7,289 nt of DNA, taken from contig MGOD01000004.1 of NCBI GenBank assembly GCA_001795245.1, positions 14,195 to 21,483 of the forward strand, in the 5' to 3' direction. Shown in pieces: positions 1 through 5,498 of the stretch; positions within the stretch are counted from its first letter, which is position 1; each line of letters begins with the position of its first letter. The notes under the pieces are model-generated. The model was not told the DNA's origin. It worked only from the letters and a program-made list of their open reading frames with translations, and did no database searches. The stretch comes from Chloroflexi bacterium RBG_16_70_13 (GTDB lineage: Bacteria; Chloroflexota; Limnocylindria; Limnocylindrales; CSP1-4). Made by a program: the position numbers and the translations under genes.

Positions 1-254
1 GGGTCGTCGCCCCGGTCGAACCGCTCGTCGCGGAGGTGGCCGACGTCGGTGATGTTCTGGACGTGGCGGACCTCGAGGCCGTGGTAGAGGAGGGTCCGGC
101 GAATGAGGTCCGGCAGGAGGAAGGTCCTGAGGTTGCCGACGTGGGCGTAGCGATAGACCGTCGGGCCGCAGCTGTACATCGTCACCGGCCGGCCGGGCGC
201 GGGGACGCGGACGGGGCGAATCGTCCTCGAGAGCGTGTCGCTGAGCTGCAGCAT
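1..254 (-). CDS. cysS: Cysteinyl-tRNA synthetase, N-terminal part (cut by window edge)
   Basis: Cytoplasmic class I synthetase that activates cysteine with ATP and charges tRNA-Cys. Only the first 84 codons are present; the gene continues beyond the left edge. The translation starts MLQLSDTLSRTIRPVRV and carries the family hallmarks: MYSCGPTVY at residues 26-34, in which Cys29 is the expected first zinc ligand that selects cysteine; HVGN at 38-41, the variant of the class I HIGH signature common in this family; and VQNITDVGHL at 65-74. The ATG at 254 is chosen because it puts the NTL-type N-terminus at the family's usual place and has GGAGA (minus strand, bases 268-264) nine bases upstream. 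An in-frame ATG at 281 would add nine residues (MSRHRRPTP) but has no ribosome-binding site. The gene is transcribed away from the rest of the window. Identity is firm despite truncation. Confidence 0.95.
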   Translation of the reverse strand, partial: MLQLSDTLSRTIRPVRVPAPGRPVTMYSCGPTVYRYAHVGNLRTFLLPDLIRRTLLYHGLEVRHVQNITDVGHLRDERFDRGDD

Positions 255-263
255 CGGGGTGGG

Positions 264-268
264 TCTCC
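264..268 (-). promoter_or_regulatory. Ribosome-binding site for cysS
   Basis: The minus strand reads GGAGA here, nine bases before the ATG at 254. It decides the start in favour of 254 over the in-frame ATG at 281, which lacks any such site. Confidence 0.6.
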
Positions 269-279
269 GGTGTCGGCTC

Positions 280-285
280 ATCGTA
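280..285 (-). promoter_or_regulatory. Possible -10 box for cysS (TACGAT)
   Basis: The minus strand reads TACGAT, which fits the TAnnnT form of a housekeeping -10 box. Transcription would begin about seven bases on, near base 273, leaving a leader of about 19 bases that just includes the GGAGA site. I see no recognisable -35 hexamer upstream. The box overlaps the alternative in-frame ATG at 281, which would exclude that start. Such a short motif can occur by chance, so this is tentative. Confidence 0.3.
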
Positions 286-443
286 GGGTCGCGGGCGCCG
301 GAGGGCTCAGGATTGGCCCTCGAGAGGGGTCCTCGCCGGCCGCTGGCGGGCGCCGGCCGCGGGTTCCTTCGCCGCCGCGGACGACTCCACGACGATCGGC
401 GTCGGAGGCCCTAACGAATCAGGGGCGGCCTCGTTTCCCGTCG

Positions 444-497
444 GAGAGGCCTCGAGGCACAGCATCGTTCCCCCGGCGGTGTAGCACGAGGCCTCTC
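444..497. repeat. Inverted repeat with two GAGGCCTC palindromes, candidate operator
   Basis: GAGAGGCCTCG at 444-454 is matched perfectly by its reverse complement CGAGGCCTCTC at 487-497, leaving a 32-base interior. Each arm also contains the self-complementary octamer GAGGCCTC (446-453 and 488-495). The two octamer centres lie 42 bases apart, which is four turns of B-form DNA, so a dimeric regulator at each site would sit on the same face. The pair lies about 50-105 bases upstream of the probable start of the 549 transcript, a usual place for an activator or a looping repressor. If transcribed, the same bases could instead form an 11-bp hairpin. No factor can be named, and regulation of either divergent unit is possible. 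Confidence 0.4.
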
Positions 498-536
498 ATG
501 ATGCCCGCGGCAACCCGGGCCCCGCGAACCCGCCCG

Positions 537-542
537 TATACT
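537..542 (+). promoter_or_regulatory. Probable -10 box (TATACT) of the plus-strand operon
   Basis: TATACT differs from the TATAAT consensus at one base. Six bases separate it from the ATG at 549, so transcription would start at or next to the A of that ATG, as expected of a leaderless mRNA. No -35 match is visible at the 17-base spacing (514-519 reads CCCGGG), so an activator may be needed; the paired palindromes at 444-497 are a candidate site. There is no other AT-rich hexamer this good in the intergenic region. Confidence 0.55.
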
Positions 543-548
543 CCCGCC

Positions 549-707
549 ATGCGCCGGTTCGTGTGCGTGGCCGCCCTCCTGTTCGGCTTCTCGGGCGACC
601 GCTACGCCTGGACCGTCCGGACCCGTCTCCCGGTGCCGATCGAGCGTCCGGTGTCCCTCAGCGAGCCCGGAAGGACACGCCGCACCCTGAGCTGGTGGCA
701 GCCCTGA
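549..707 (+). CDS. Small ORF of 52 codons, probably leaderless, function unknown
   Basis: I do not recognise this product. It begins MRRFVCVAALLFGFSG, a basic start followed by about 13 hydrophobic residues that resemble a short export or membrane segment, and then turns polar and arginine-rich, ending in SWWQP. The ATG sits six bases after the TATACT box, so the message would be leaderless. By hand count 48 of its 52 codons end in G or C, against about 28 of 44 in the substrate-binding protein's frame over 563-694. Coding bias therefore follows this frame until the stop and then shifts. The stop (705-707) lies 13 bases inside the following gene, allowing translational coupling. It could be a real small protein, a leader peptide controlling the downstream genes (two adjacent Trp codons lie near its end), or the remains of an older N-terminus. 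Confidence 0.45.
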   Translation: MRRFVCVAALLFGFSGDRYAWTVRTRLPVPIERPVSLSEPGRTRRTLSWWQP

Positions 708-2287
708 GGGGGCCGCGACGGGCACGGCTGCTCGTCGCGGCGGGCATCGTCGCGATCCTCGTTGCGCTGGGTGGCCTTGCCGGCGGACGGGGCCCGGCCG
801 ACGGCGCTCGCGCCGCCAACGGCGACGAGGTCAGCCTCCTGTTCGGCGAGCCGACGACCCTGGACCCCGCCCACCAGAGCGACATCGGGTCCGCCGCGTT
901 CAGCGCCCAGCTGTACGAGTCGTTGACGGCCTTCGACACGTCCCTGACCCTCCGCCCGGCGCTCGCCGGCTCGTGGGACGTCGCCGACGACGGGCGCCAG
1001 ATCGTGTTCCACCTTCGCGACGGCCTGGCGTTCTCGGACGGCTCGCCGCTCCACGCAGAGGACGTCGTGGGCAGCTGGCTCCGGATCATCGATCCCGACG
1101 ATCCGTCGCTCCTCTCGTCCCTGCTCCTCGACGTCCGGGGTGCCTTCGACTACGTGACCGGCGCGACCTCCGATCCCGACGAGGTGGGGATCCGGGCCGA
1201 CGGCCGCGACGTCATCGTCGACCTCGAGCGCCCCGGGGCCGACTTCCCGGCGATCGTCGCCAGCCCGACGTTCGGGATCGTGCCGGAGGCGATCTGGCGC
1301 GATGGCCGCGACATCGACGGCGGCGTCTCGATTGGCAGCGGTGCCTACGTCCTCGACCAGGTCACCGCGGACGAGTTCACGCTCGTCGCGAACGAGCACT
1401 ACTGGGCAGGGCGGCCGCCGATCGCGACCGTCCACCTGCTGACCAACATCGGTGGCCGGAGCCCGGTGGAGGCGTTCGAGGACGGCGACCTCGACTACAC
1501 CGAGATCGGGTCGTACGATGCGTCCTGGATCCGCTTCGACGCCCGCCTCGGCCCGCAGCTCCGGCTGGTGCCGTCGCTCGCCCTGTCGTACATCGGCTTC
1601 ACGACGTCCAGCCCGCCATTCGACGACGACCGCGTTCGCCGGGCATTCGGGGCGGCGGTCGACTGGACCCGCCTCGTCGAGCTCGGATCGTCCGGCGACC
1701 AGGTCCCCGCAAACAGCATGGTCCCGCCGGGGATCCCGGGCCGCGGGGCTCGGAGCTGGCTCCCGGACCACGACCCGGTCGCGGCCGGGGCACTGCTCGC
1801 CGACGCCGGCTACCCGGGCGGCGCCGGGTTCCCCGAGGTCCGGTTCGCGGCCGGCGGCCTGGCCTATGCCGAGGGTCTCGTGGCGGAGCTCGAGCGAGAG
1901 TTGGGGGTGACCGTCACGATCGAGGAGTACGACGACCACTTCGGCCGCCTCCACGACGACCCGCTGCCGATGTGGACGCTCGGCTGGATCGCCGACTACC
2001 CGGGGCCCAACGACTTCCTGGGCGTCCTCCTCGGCACGGGCAGCTCGAACAACTACGGCCACTGGTCGTCACCGACGTTCGACGCCGCGATCGGCGACGC
2101 CCTCGCCACGCGCGACCCGGACGAGGCCCTGGCGGCATACGAGCGAGCCCTGGCCGCCGTCCAGGACGAGGTCCCGGTCATCCCGATTGCCTACGGCGAC
2201 GGCTGGGCCCTCTCGCGCGACGGGCTCCTGGGGGCGGGCCAGAACGGCATGGGCGTCCTGCGGATCGCGGGCATGGCATGGCAGTGA
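695..2287 (+). CDS. Family 5 extracellular substrate-binding protein (peptide ABC transporter type)
   Basis: A 530-residue protein of the SBP_bac_5 (DppA/OppA-like) family, which binds peptides or similar ligands outside the membrane and hands them to an ABC permease. Residues 7-30 (basic, then hydrophobic) form a signal sequence or anchor, with ARA-AN near 38-42 as a possible signal peptidase I site. No lipobox cysteine exists. Family features in order: EPTTLDP at 52-58; FHLRDGLAFSDGSPL at 105-119 with AEDV at 121-124; GSGAYVL at 214-220; NEHYWAGRPPI at 233-243; FDDDRVRRAFGAAVDW at 309-324; DYPGPNDFLG at 434-443 and NNYGHWSSPTFD at 452-463. Length fits the family. The GTG at 695 is preferred because it sits just before the signal sequence and the codon bias switches to this frame there; the only earlier in-frame start is GTG 563. 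No clear ribosome site precedes it, so it may depend on coupling to the small upstream ORF. No permease or ATPase is adjacent. Confidence 0.88.
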   Translation: MAALRGPRRARLLVAAGIVAILVALGGLAGGRGPADGARAANGDEVSLLFGEPTTLDPAHQSDIGSAAFSAQLYESLTAFDTSLTLRPALAGSWDVADDGRQIVFHLRDGLAFSDGSPLHAEDVVGSWLRIIDPDDPSLLSSLLLDVRGAFDYVTGATSDPDEVGIRADGRDVIVDLERPGADFPAIVASPTFGIVPEAIWRDGRDIDGGVSIGSGAYVLDQVTADEFTLVANEHYWAGRPPIATVHLLTNIGGRSPVEAFEDGDLDYTEIGSYDASWIRFDARLGPQLRLVPSLALSYIGFTTSSPPFDDDRVRRAFGAAVDWTRLVELGSSGDQVPANSMVPPGIPGRGARSWLPDHDPVAAGALLADAGYPGGAGFPEVRFAAGGLAYAEGLVAELERELGVTVTIEEYDDHFGRLHDDPLPMWTLGWIADYPGPNDFLGVLLGTGSSNNYGHWSSPTFDAAIGDALATRDPDEALAAYERALAAVQDEVPVIPIAYGDGWALSRDGLLGAGQNGMGVLRIAGMAWQ

Positions 2288-3804
2288 CCGGGCGTCGGGG
2301 GGCCCTCCGAGAGTTCGCGAGGCTCGTCGCGGCGGTGGCGCTGGTCGTCGGCGCGAGCCTCACGGCCGCAACCCCGACGCTTGCCGCGGACCCGGTCCTG
2401 CCTCGCCCGACGGCGACGGTCTCGTTCCTCGCGCACATCGAGTTTACCGGCCAGGCGACCCTGTCGGGCGGGATCTCGCGGCTGGAGATCGTCATCGACC
2501 TCCAGGGCAGCGGCCGCTCCTACGTCGCCGAGCTGGCCGTGCCCAACGACACCGGCTCCGTCGAGCTGGGCTACATCTTCGACACCAGCAGCGGATCGCT
2601 CTTCCCGAACACCAACGTCGAGGCCCATTTCCGGGCCACCCTCGATGACGGCAGCGTGGTCCGCGGGCCGACCGTCAGCGTGCGCTACGAGGACACCCGG
2701 CTCGACTGGACGGTGCGGACGGGCGAGTTCGTGACCGTCCACTGGACGGCCGGCGGCGCGGCGTTCGGTCGGCGGGCGCTCGAGATCGCGGACGATGCCG
2801 TGCGCGAGGTGACCGATCTCCTCGGCGTGCGAGAGACGGAGCCGATCCACTTCTACATCTACGCCAGCAACGACGACTTCTACGACGTCATCGGTCCGGG
2901 CGCGCGCGAGAACGTCGGCGGCGAGGCACACCCCGACATCCGGACGCTGTTCGCCCAGATCTCCGGGTCCCAGATCGACGATCCGTGGGTCGCGAGCGTC
3001 GTCCCCCACGAGCTGACCCACCTCGTCTTCGACACGGCCGTCGCGAACCCCTACCACTACCCCTCGCGATGGCTCAACGAGGGCCTCGCGGTCTACCTCG
3101 CCGACGGCTACACGGTCGGCGACCGGTTCGCGGTCGAGGCGGCCGTGGCTTCCGGCTCGCTCTTGCCCCTGACCGCGCTCACCGGCCAGTTCCCGACGAA
3201 GACCCAGTTCGGGTTGGCATACGCGGAGAGCGCCTCGGCGGTCGACTTCCTCGTCCGCGAGTACGGCCAGCCGGCGATGGTGAAGCTGGTCCGGAGCTTT
3301 GCCGACGGCGTCACCGACGACGAGGCCTTCGAAGCATCGCTCGGGGTGGACGTCGCCGGCTTCGAGGCCGCCTGGCTCGCCGACCTCGGCGCTGAGCCAC
3401 CGGTGCCCTACGGCCCGGTCGACGCGCCGGTGGGACCGGTTCCCTCGGACTGGGTCGGCGAGGGGCAGGTCCCGGGACCGGTCGACACCGGATCGCCCGG
3501 GGCCACGCGCGCGCCGACCGCGCCGACGCCCGGCGCCGACGGCGGTGGTGACGCGACGGCGCTCCTCGTCGCCCTCCTCCTGGCCGGGCTCGCGACGGCC
3601 GGGGCCGGCATCTGGATGCTCCGCCGGCAGCGGGCCGGCGAGGCCGACACCGCGGCCGCCGTGGCGAATGCAGCGTCCAGCGCCGCGACGGCGTCGCCGG
3701 CCCACCTCGAGCCCCTCGAGGTGGAACGTCCGCCGGACGACGCCGCTCACGACGCCGCTCACGACGCCGCCGACGACGCCGCCGACGACGCCACCGGGCC
3801 ATGA
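2278..3804 (+). CDS. Membrane-anchored zinc metallopeptidase, peptidase MA-like (HELTH)
   Basis: A 508-residue probable extracytoplasmic protease. A signal peptide (1-37, hydrophobic 16-31, cleavage near LAA-DP) is followed by a beta-rich N-terminal region (about 45-138), then the catalytic domain (about 150-370). HELTH at 244-248 supplies two zinc-binding histidines and the catalytic Glu245; WLNEGLAVYL at 265-274 supplies the probable third ligand, Glu268, as in gluzincins. AYAESASAVDFLV (314-326) is the helix usual after the active site in this family. A Pro/Gly/Thr-rich linker (about 373-424) leads to a transmembrane helix (427-448), a stop-transfer LRRQR and an Asp/His/Ala tail. The ATG at 2278 overlaps the preceding gene by 10 bases; GTG 2284 (GTGA overlap) is an equally possible start, two codons shorter. 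Neither has a strong ribosome site. The substrate is unknown; linkage to a peptide-binding protein suggests surface peptide processing, which is inference. Confidence 0.85.
   Translation: MAVTGRRGALREFARLVAAVALVVGASLTAATPTLAADPVLPRPTATVSFLAHIEFTGQATLSGGISRLEIVIDLQGSGRSYVAELAVPNDTGSVELGYIFDTSSGSLFPNTNVEAHFRATLDDGSVVRGPTVSVRYEDTRLDWTVRTGEFVTVHWTAGGAAFGRRALEIADDAVREVTDLLGVRETEPIHFYIYASNDDFYDVIGPGARENVGGEAHPDIRTLFAQISGSQIDDPWVASVVPHELTHLVFDTAVANPYHYPSRWLNEGLAVYLADGYTVGDRFAVEAAVASGSLLPLTALTGQFPTKTQFGLAYAESASAVDFLVREYGQPAMVKLVRSFADGVTDDEAFEASLGVDVAGFEAAWLADLGAEPPVPYGPVDAPVGPVPSDWVGEGQVPGPVDTGSPGATRAPTAPTPGADGGGDATALLVALLLAGLATAGAGIWMLRRQRAGEADTAAAVANAASSAATASPAHLEPLEVERPPDDAAHDAAHDAADDAADDATGP
3739..3792 (+). 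repeat. 12-bp tandem repeat encoding DAAH/DAAD
   Basis: Two copies of GACGCCGCTCAC (3739-3750, 3751-3762) are followed by two of GACGCCGCCGAC (3763-3774, 3775-3786) and a partial fifth (GACGCC, 3787-3792). The unit is four codons, so changes in copy number keep frame. It encodes the acidic, histidine-containing end of the metallopeptidase tail, stopping nine bases short of the next gene's ATG at 3801. Confidence 0.9.
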
Positions 3805-4550
3805 CCGCGGTCCTGGCCCGGATCCGGGCCCTCCCCAGCTGGCAGGTGACCCTGACCGGCGCCCTGTTCGTCCTGGGCTTCCTCATCGCCGCCCAGCTGG
3901 CGGCAGAGGGACCGCGGATCCGCTACACGAGCCAGGAGCGGGCGCCGCTCATCGAGACCGCGCTCGGCCTCCAGGAGCAGCAGGACGCCCTCCAGACACG
4001 AATCCTCGAGCTCCGTGCCCAGATCGTCGAGCTCGAAGGCGAGGAGCCCGGTTCGGAGGCGCTCGTCCGCCAGATCAACGCGGCCCTCGAGCACGCCCGG
4101 ATCGCCGGCGGGCTCGTCCAGCTGACCGGGCCGGGGATCATCTTCCGCCTCGAGGACGCCGACAACCCGGGCCCCGAGCGCGACTCGCTGGTCACCGCCC
4201 GGGATATCCGGACGCTCGTCCAGGAGCTCTGGCTGGCCGGGGCGGAGGCGGCCTCGATCAACAGCGAGCGGGTGACCACCGGCACGGCGGTCCTCGACAT
4301 TGGCAACGCCATCCTCGCCAACTCGGCCTACCTGGCCCCGCCCTACGAGGTCCGGGCCATCGGGCCCGACGACCTCTACGAGCGGCTGACGACCTCGGCC
4401 TCGTTCATCGAGTTCGTCCGCTCGCGCATCGAGCCCTACGGCCTGCGGCTGTCGTTCTCGGAGCTCGACGCGGTGACCGTCCCCGCCTACGCCGGCACGA
4501 TCCGCAGCCGCTACGGCCGGCCCGATCCGTCGGCGGAGCCGGTCCGTTGA
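3801..4550 (+). CDS. DUF881 family membrane protein (YlxW/YlxX type), first copy
   Basis: A 249-residue protein of the DUF881 family (PF05949), whose biochemical role is not established. A short cytoplasmic start is followed by one transmembrane helix (about 16-34), a predicted coiled coil (about 47-80, rich in Leu, Gln and Glu with heptad spacing) and the DUF881 domain (about 100-235) outside. Family signatures: LTGPGIIF at 108-115; DIRTLVQELWLAGAEAASIN at 135-154; and APPYEVRAIG at 179-188. The ATG overlaps the peptidase stop (ATGA, four bases) with no ribosome site, so translation is probably coupled. Known from Bacillus: ylxW and ylxX lie between divIB and ftsA, in a division cluster. That context is missing here, so a link to division or envelope assembly is only an inference. 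Family assignment is firm. Confidence 0.88.
   Translation: MTAVLARIRALPSWQVTLTGALFVLGFLIAAQLAAEGPRIRYTSQERAPLIETALGLQEQQDALQTRILELRAQIVELEGEEPGSEALVRQINAALEHARIAGGLVQLTGPGIIFRLEDADNPGPERDSLVTARDIRTLVQELWLAGAEAASINSERVTTGTAVLDIGNAILANSAYLAPPYEVRAIGPDDLYERLTTSASFIEFVRSRIEPYGLRLSFSELDAVTVPAYAGTIRSRYGRPDPSAEPVR
4535..4538 (+). promoter_or_regulatory. Ribosome-binding site supporting a TTG start
   Basis: GGAG lies eight bases before the TTG at 4547. It is one of the few clear Shine-Dalgarno sites in this operon and is the main reason for accepting TTG as the start of the second DUF881 gene. Confidence 0.6.
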
Positions 4551-5221
4551 TCCGCTCGCGCCGGCGCTGGGCGATCACCCTCGTCGCGGCGATCCTCGGC
4601 GTCCTCGTCGTCGCCCAGCTCCGCAGCCAGGCGGCGAATCCCGGCCTCAGCAACCTGTCCGCCCAGGAGCTGACCCTCGTCATCGCCAACGTCAACACCC
4701 GGAACGAGAGCCTGCGCGCCGAGGTCGCCGATCTCGAGCGGACCGTCGCCTCGCTGACCGACGCCCACGACCGGGGCGAGAGCGCCCTCGATGAGCTCCG
4801 CTCGGATCTCGCGGCCCTCGAGGCGTGGGCCGGCCTGACCCCCGTGGTCGGGCCGGGCGTCTCGATCCGGGTGACCGGCGAGATCGGCGGCGAGGGCGTC
4901 GAGGACCTCCTCAACGAGCTCCGGAACGCGGGTGCCGAGGCCGTCGCCGTCGAGGCGGTCCGGGTCGTCGCCGGTACCGTTGTCTACGGCCTCCCCGGCG
5001 GACTGTCCGTCGAGAACACGGCGCTCCCGGACGGCTTCGAGATCCGGGCAATCGGGAGCTCCCAGATTCTCACCGGAACCCTCACCCGGGCGGGCGGCGT
5101 GATCGCCCAGCTGGGGGCTACGTACGAGGGCCTGACGATCAGCGTCACCCCCCTCGACGTGGTCTCCATCCCAGCCACCGAGCGCAACCTGGTGCCCGGC
5201 CACGGCACGCCGAGCCTCTGA
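4547..5221 (+). CDS. DUF881 family membrane protein, second copy (TTG start)
   Basis: A 224-residue paralogue of the gene before it, with the same plan: basic start (MIRSRRRW), one transmembrane helix (about 8-24), a coiled coil (about 47-92) and a DUF881 domain (about 95-210). Signatures: VGPGVSIRV at 101-109, VEDLLNELRNAGAEAVAVEAVRV (118-140, the helix-turn typical of the family), and DGFEIRAIGSSQIL at 162-175. The first copy's Asn of the AxSIN motif is replaced (AVAVE), so the two are well diverged. TTG at 4547 overlaps the previous stop as TTGA and has GGAG eight bases upstream; no ATG or GTG in frame lies before the membrane helix. The two copies most likely act together, perhaps as a membrane heteromer joined through their coiled coils, but nothing in the sequence proves this. 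Confidence 0.85.
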   Translation: MIRSRRRWAITLVAAILGVLVVAQLRSQAANPGLSNLSAQELTLVIANVNTRNESLRAEVADLERTVASLTDAHDRGESALDELRSDLAALEAWAGLTPVVGPGVSIRVTGEIGGEGVEDLLNELRNAGAEAVAVEAVRVVAGTVVYGLPGGLSVENTALPDGFEIRAIGSSQILTGTLTRAGGVIAQLGATYEGLTISVTPLDVVSIPATERNLVPGHGTPSL

Positions 5222-5227
5222 TACGCT
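5222..5227 (+). promoter_or_regulatory. Possible internal -10 box (TACGCT) for the DUF951 gene
   Basis: TGATACGCT just after the second DUF881 stop gives a TAnnnT hexamer ending seven bases before the ATG at 5235, the same layout as TATACT before the ATG at 549. The 13-base gap has no Shine-Dalgarno site, which fits a leaderless internal start. The hexamer is a weak match (three of six to TATAAT), and no -35 element is evident. Confidence 0.35.
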
Positions 5228-5234
5228 CGGGCCC

Positions 5235-5498
5235 ATGACCGGCCGGCCCGTCCTCGAGCTGCTCCTGGGCGACGTCGTCCGCCTCCGGCGGAGCCATCCG
5301 TGCGGCGGCGCGACGTGGCTCGTGGACCGGCTCGGGGCGGACATCGGTCTGCGCTGCCAGACCTGCTCTCGCCACGTCCTCCTCGAGCGGCGGGCCCTCG
5401 AGTCGCGCTTCGCCGGGTTCGTGGAGCGGGGCGATCCGGCGATCAGCGCGGCCGCCGGGCTCGCAGCCGCGCGGCCCGGCCCGACCCCCGCCGCGTGA
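5235..5498 (+). CDS. DUF951 family small zinc-ribbon-like protein
   Basis: An 87-residue protein of the DUF951 family (PF06107); the function is not established. The family core spans about residues 6-66: LLLGDVVRLRRSHPCGG (9-25), then WLVDRLGADIGLRCQTCSRHVLL (28-50). HPCG with Cys23 and the C-x-x-C pair at Cys41 and Cys44, plus nearby His residues, suggest a small zinc site and possible nucleic-acid binding, as in other LKCxxCG proteins; that is an inference. Members are usually about 60-70 residues, and this one has an extra Ala/Pro-rich tail of about 20. The ATG at 5235 fits the family's N-terminus (ELLLGDVVRLRR is the usual opening). It lies 13 bases after the DUF881 stop and ends in a GTGA overlap with the transporter gene. 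Confidence 0.85.
   Translation: MTGRPVLELLLGDVVRLRRSHPCGGATWLVDRLGADIGLRCQTCSRHVLLERRALESRFAGFVERGDPAISAAAGLAAARPGPTPAA

Larger units (their letters stand above)
255..548. other. Divergent intergenic region between cysS and the plus-strand operon
   Basis: About 294 bases with no convincing gene. It should contain the promoters of both divergent units. Visible content: the candidate cysS -10 box and ribosome site near 264-285; a direct repeat of CGCCGGCCGC at 334-343 and 351-360; an imperfect hairpin (CTCC 385-388 with GGAG 404-407, GACG 391-394 with CGTC 400-403, two-base bulge); the paired palindromes at 444-497; and the TATACT box at 537-542. I looked on the minus strand for a T-box leader, which often precedes synthetase genes, and found no TGGNACCGCG-type element. 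No T-rich tract follows any hairpin, so no intrinsic terminator is called. Open frames across this stretch have arginine- and alanine-rich translations typical of non-coding high-GC DNA. Confidence 0.7.

Noticed and set aside
444..497. Intrinsic terminator
   Set aside because: The inverted repeat has a 32-base loop and no T-run on either side on either strand, and it lies between divergent genes where no terminator is expected.
255..500. T-box riboswitch in front of cysS
   Set aside because: No TGGNACCGCG-type T-box or AGTA/GAAC-type stem I elements were found on the minus strand, and a local ribosome site and -10 box are close to the start codon.
36..548. Plus-strand open frame running across cysS and the intergenic region into the small ORF
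   Set aside because: Bases 36-254 are antisense to cysS, whose motifs are unmistakable, and the intergenic part has no family features. Only the portion from the ATG at 549 has promoter and codon-bias support.
563..694. N-terminal extension of the binding protein from GTG 563
   Set aside because: This frame has weak codon bias over 563-694, and the extension would place 44 polar, Arg/Pro-rich residues before the signal sequence. GTG 695 is the better start, though the absence of a ribosome site leaves some doubt.
602..2062. Long open frame on the minus strand opposite the binding-protein gene
   Set aside because: Its translation is dominated by Arg, Glu, Val and Asp without motifs; it is the mirror of the clear SBP_bac_5 coding frame.
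973..2277. Upstream extension of the metallopeptidase frame
   Set aside because: The stretch translates to Arg/Pro/Gly-rich sequence inside the binding-protein gene. The real protein starts at 2278 (or 2284), directly before its signal peptide.
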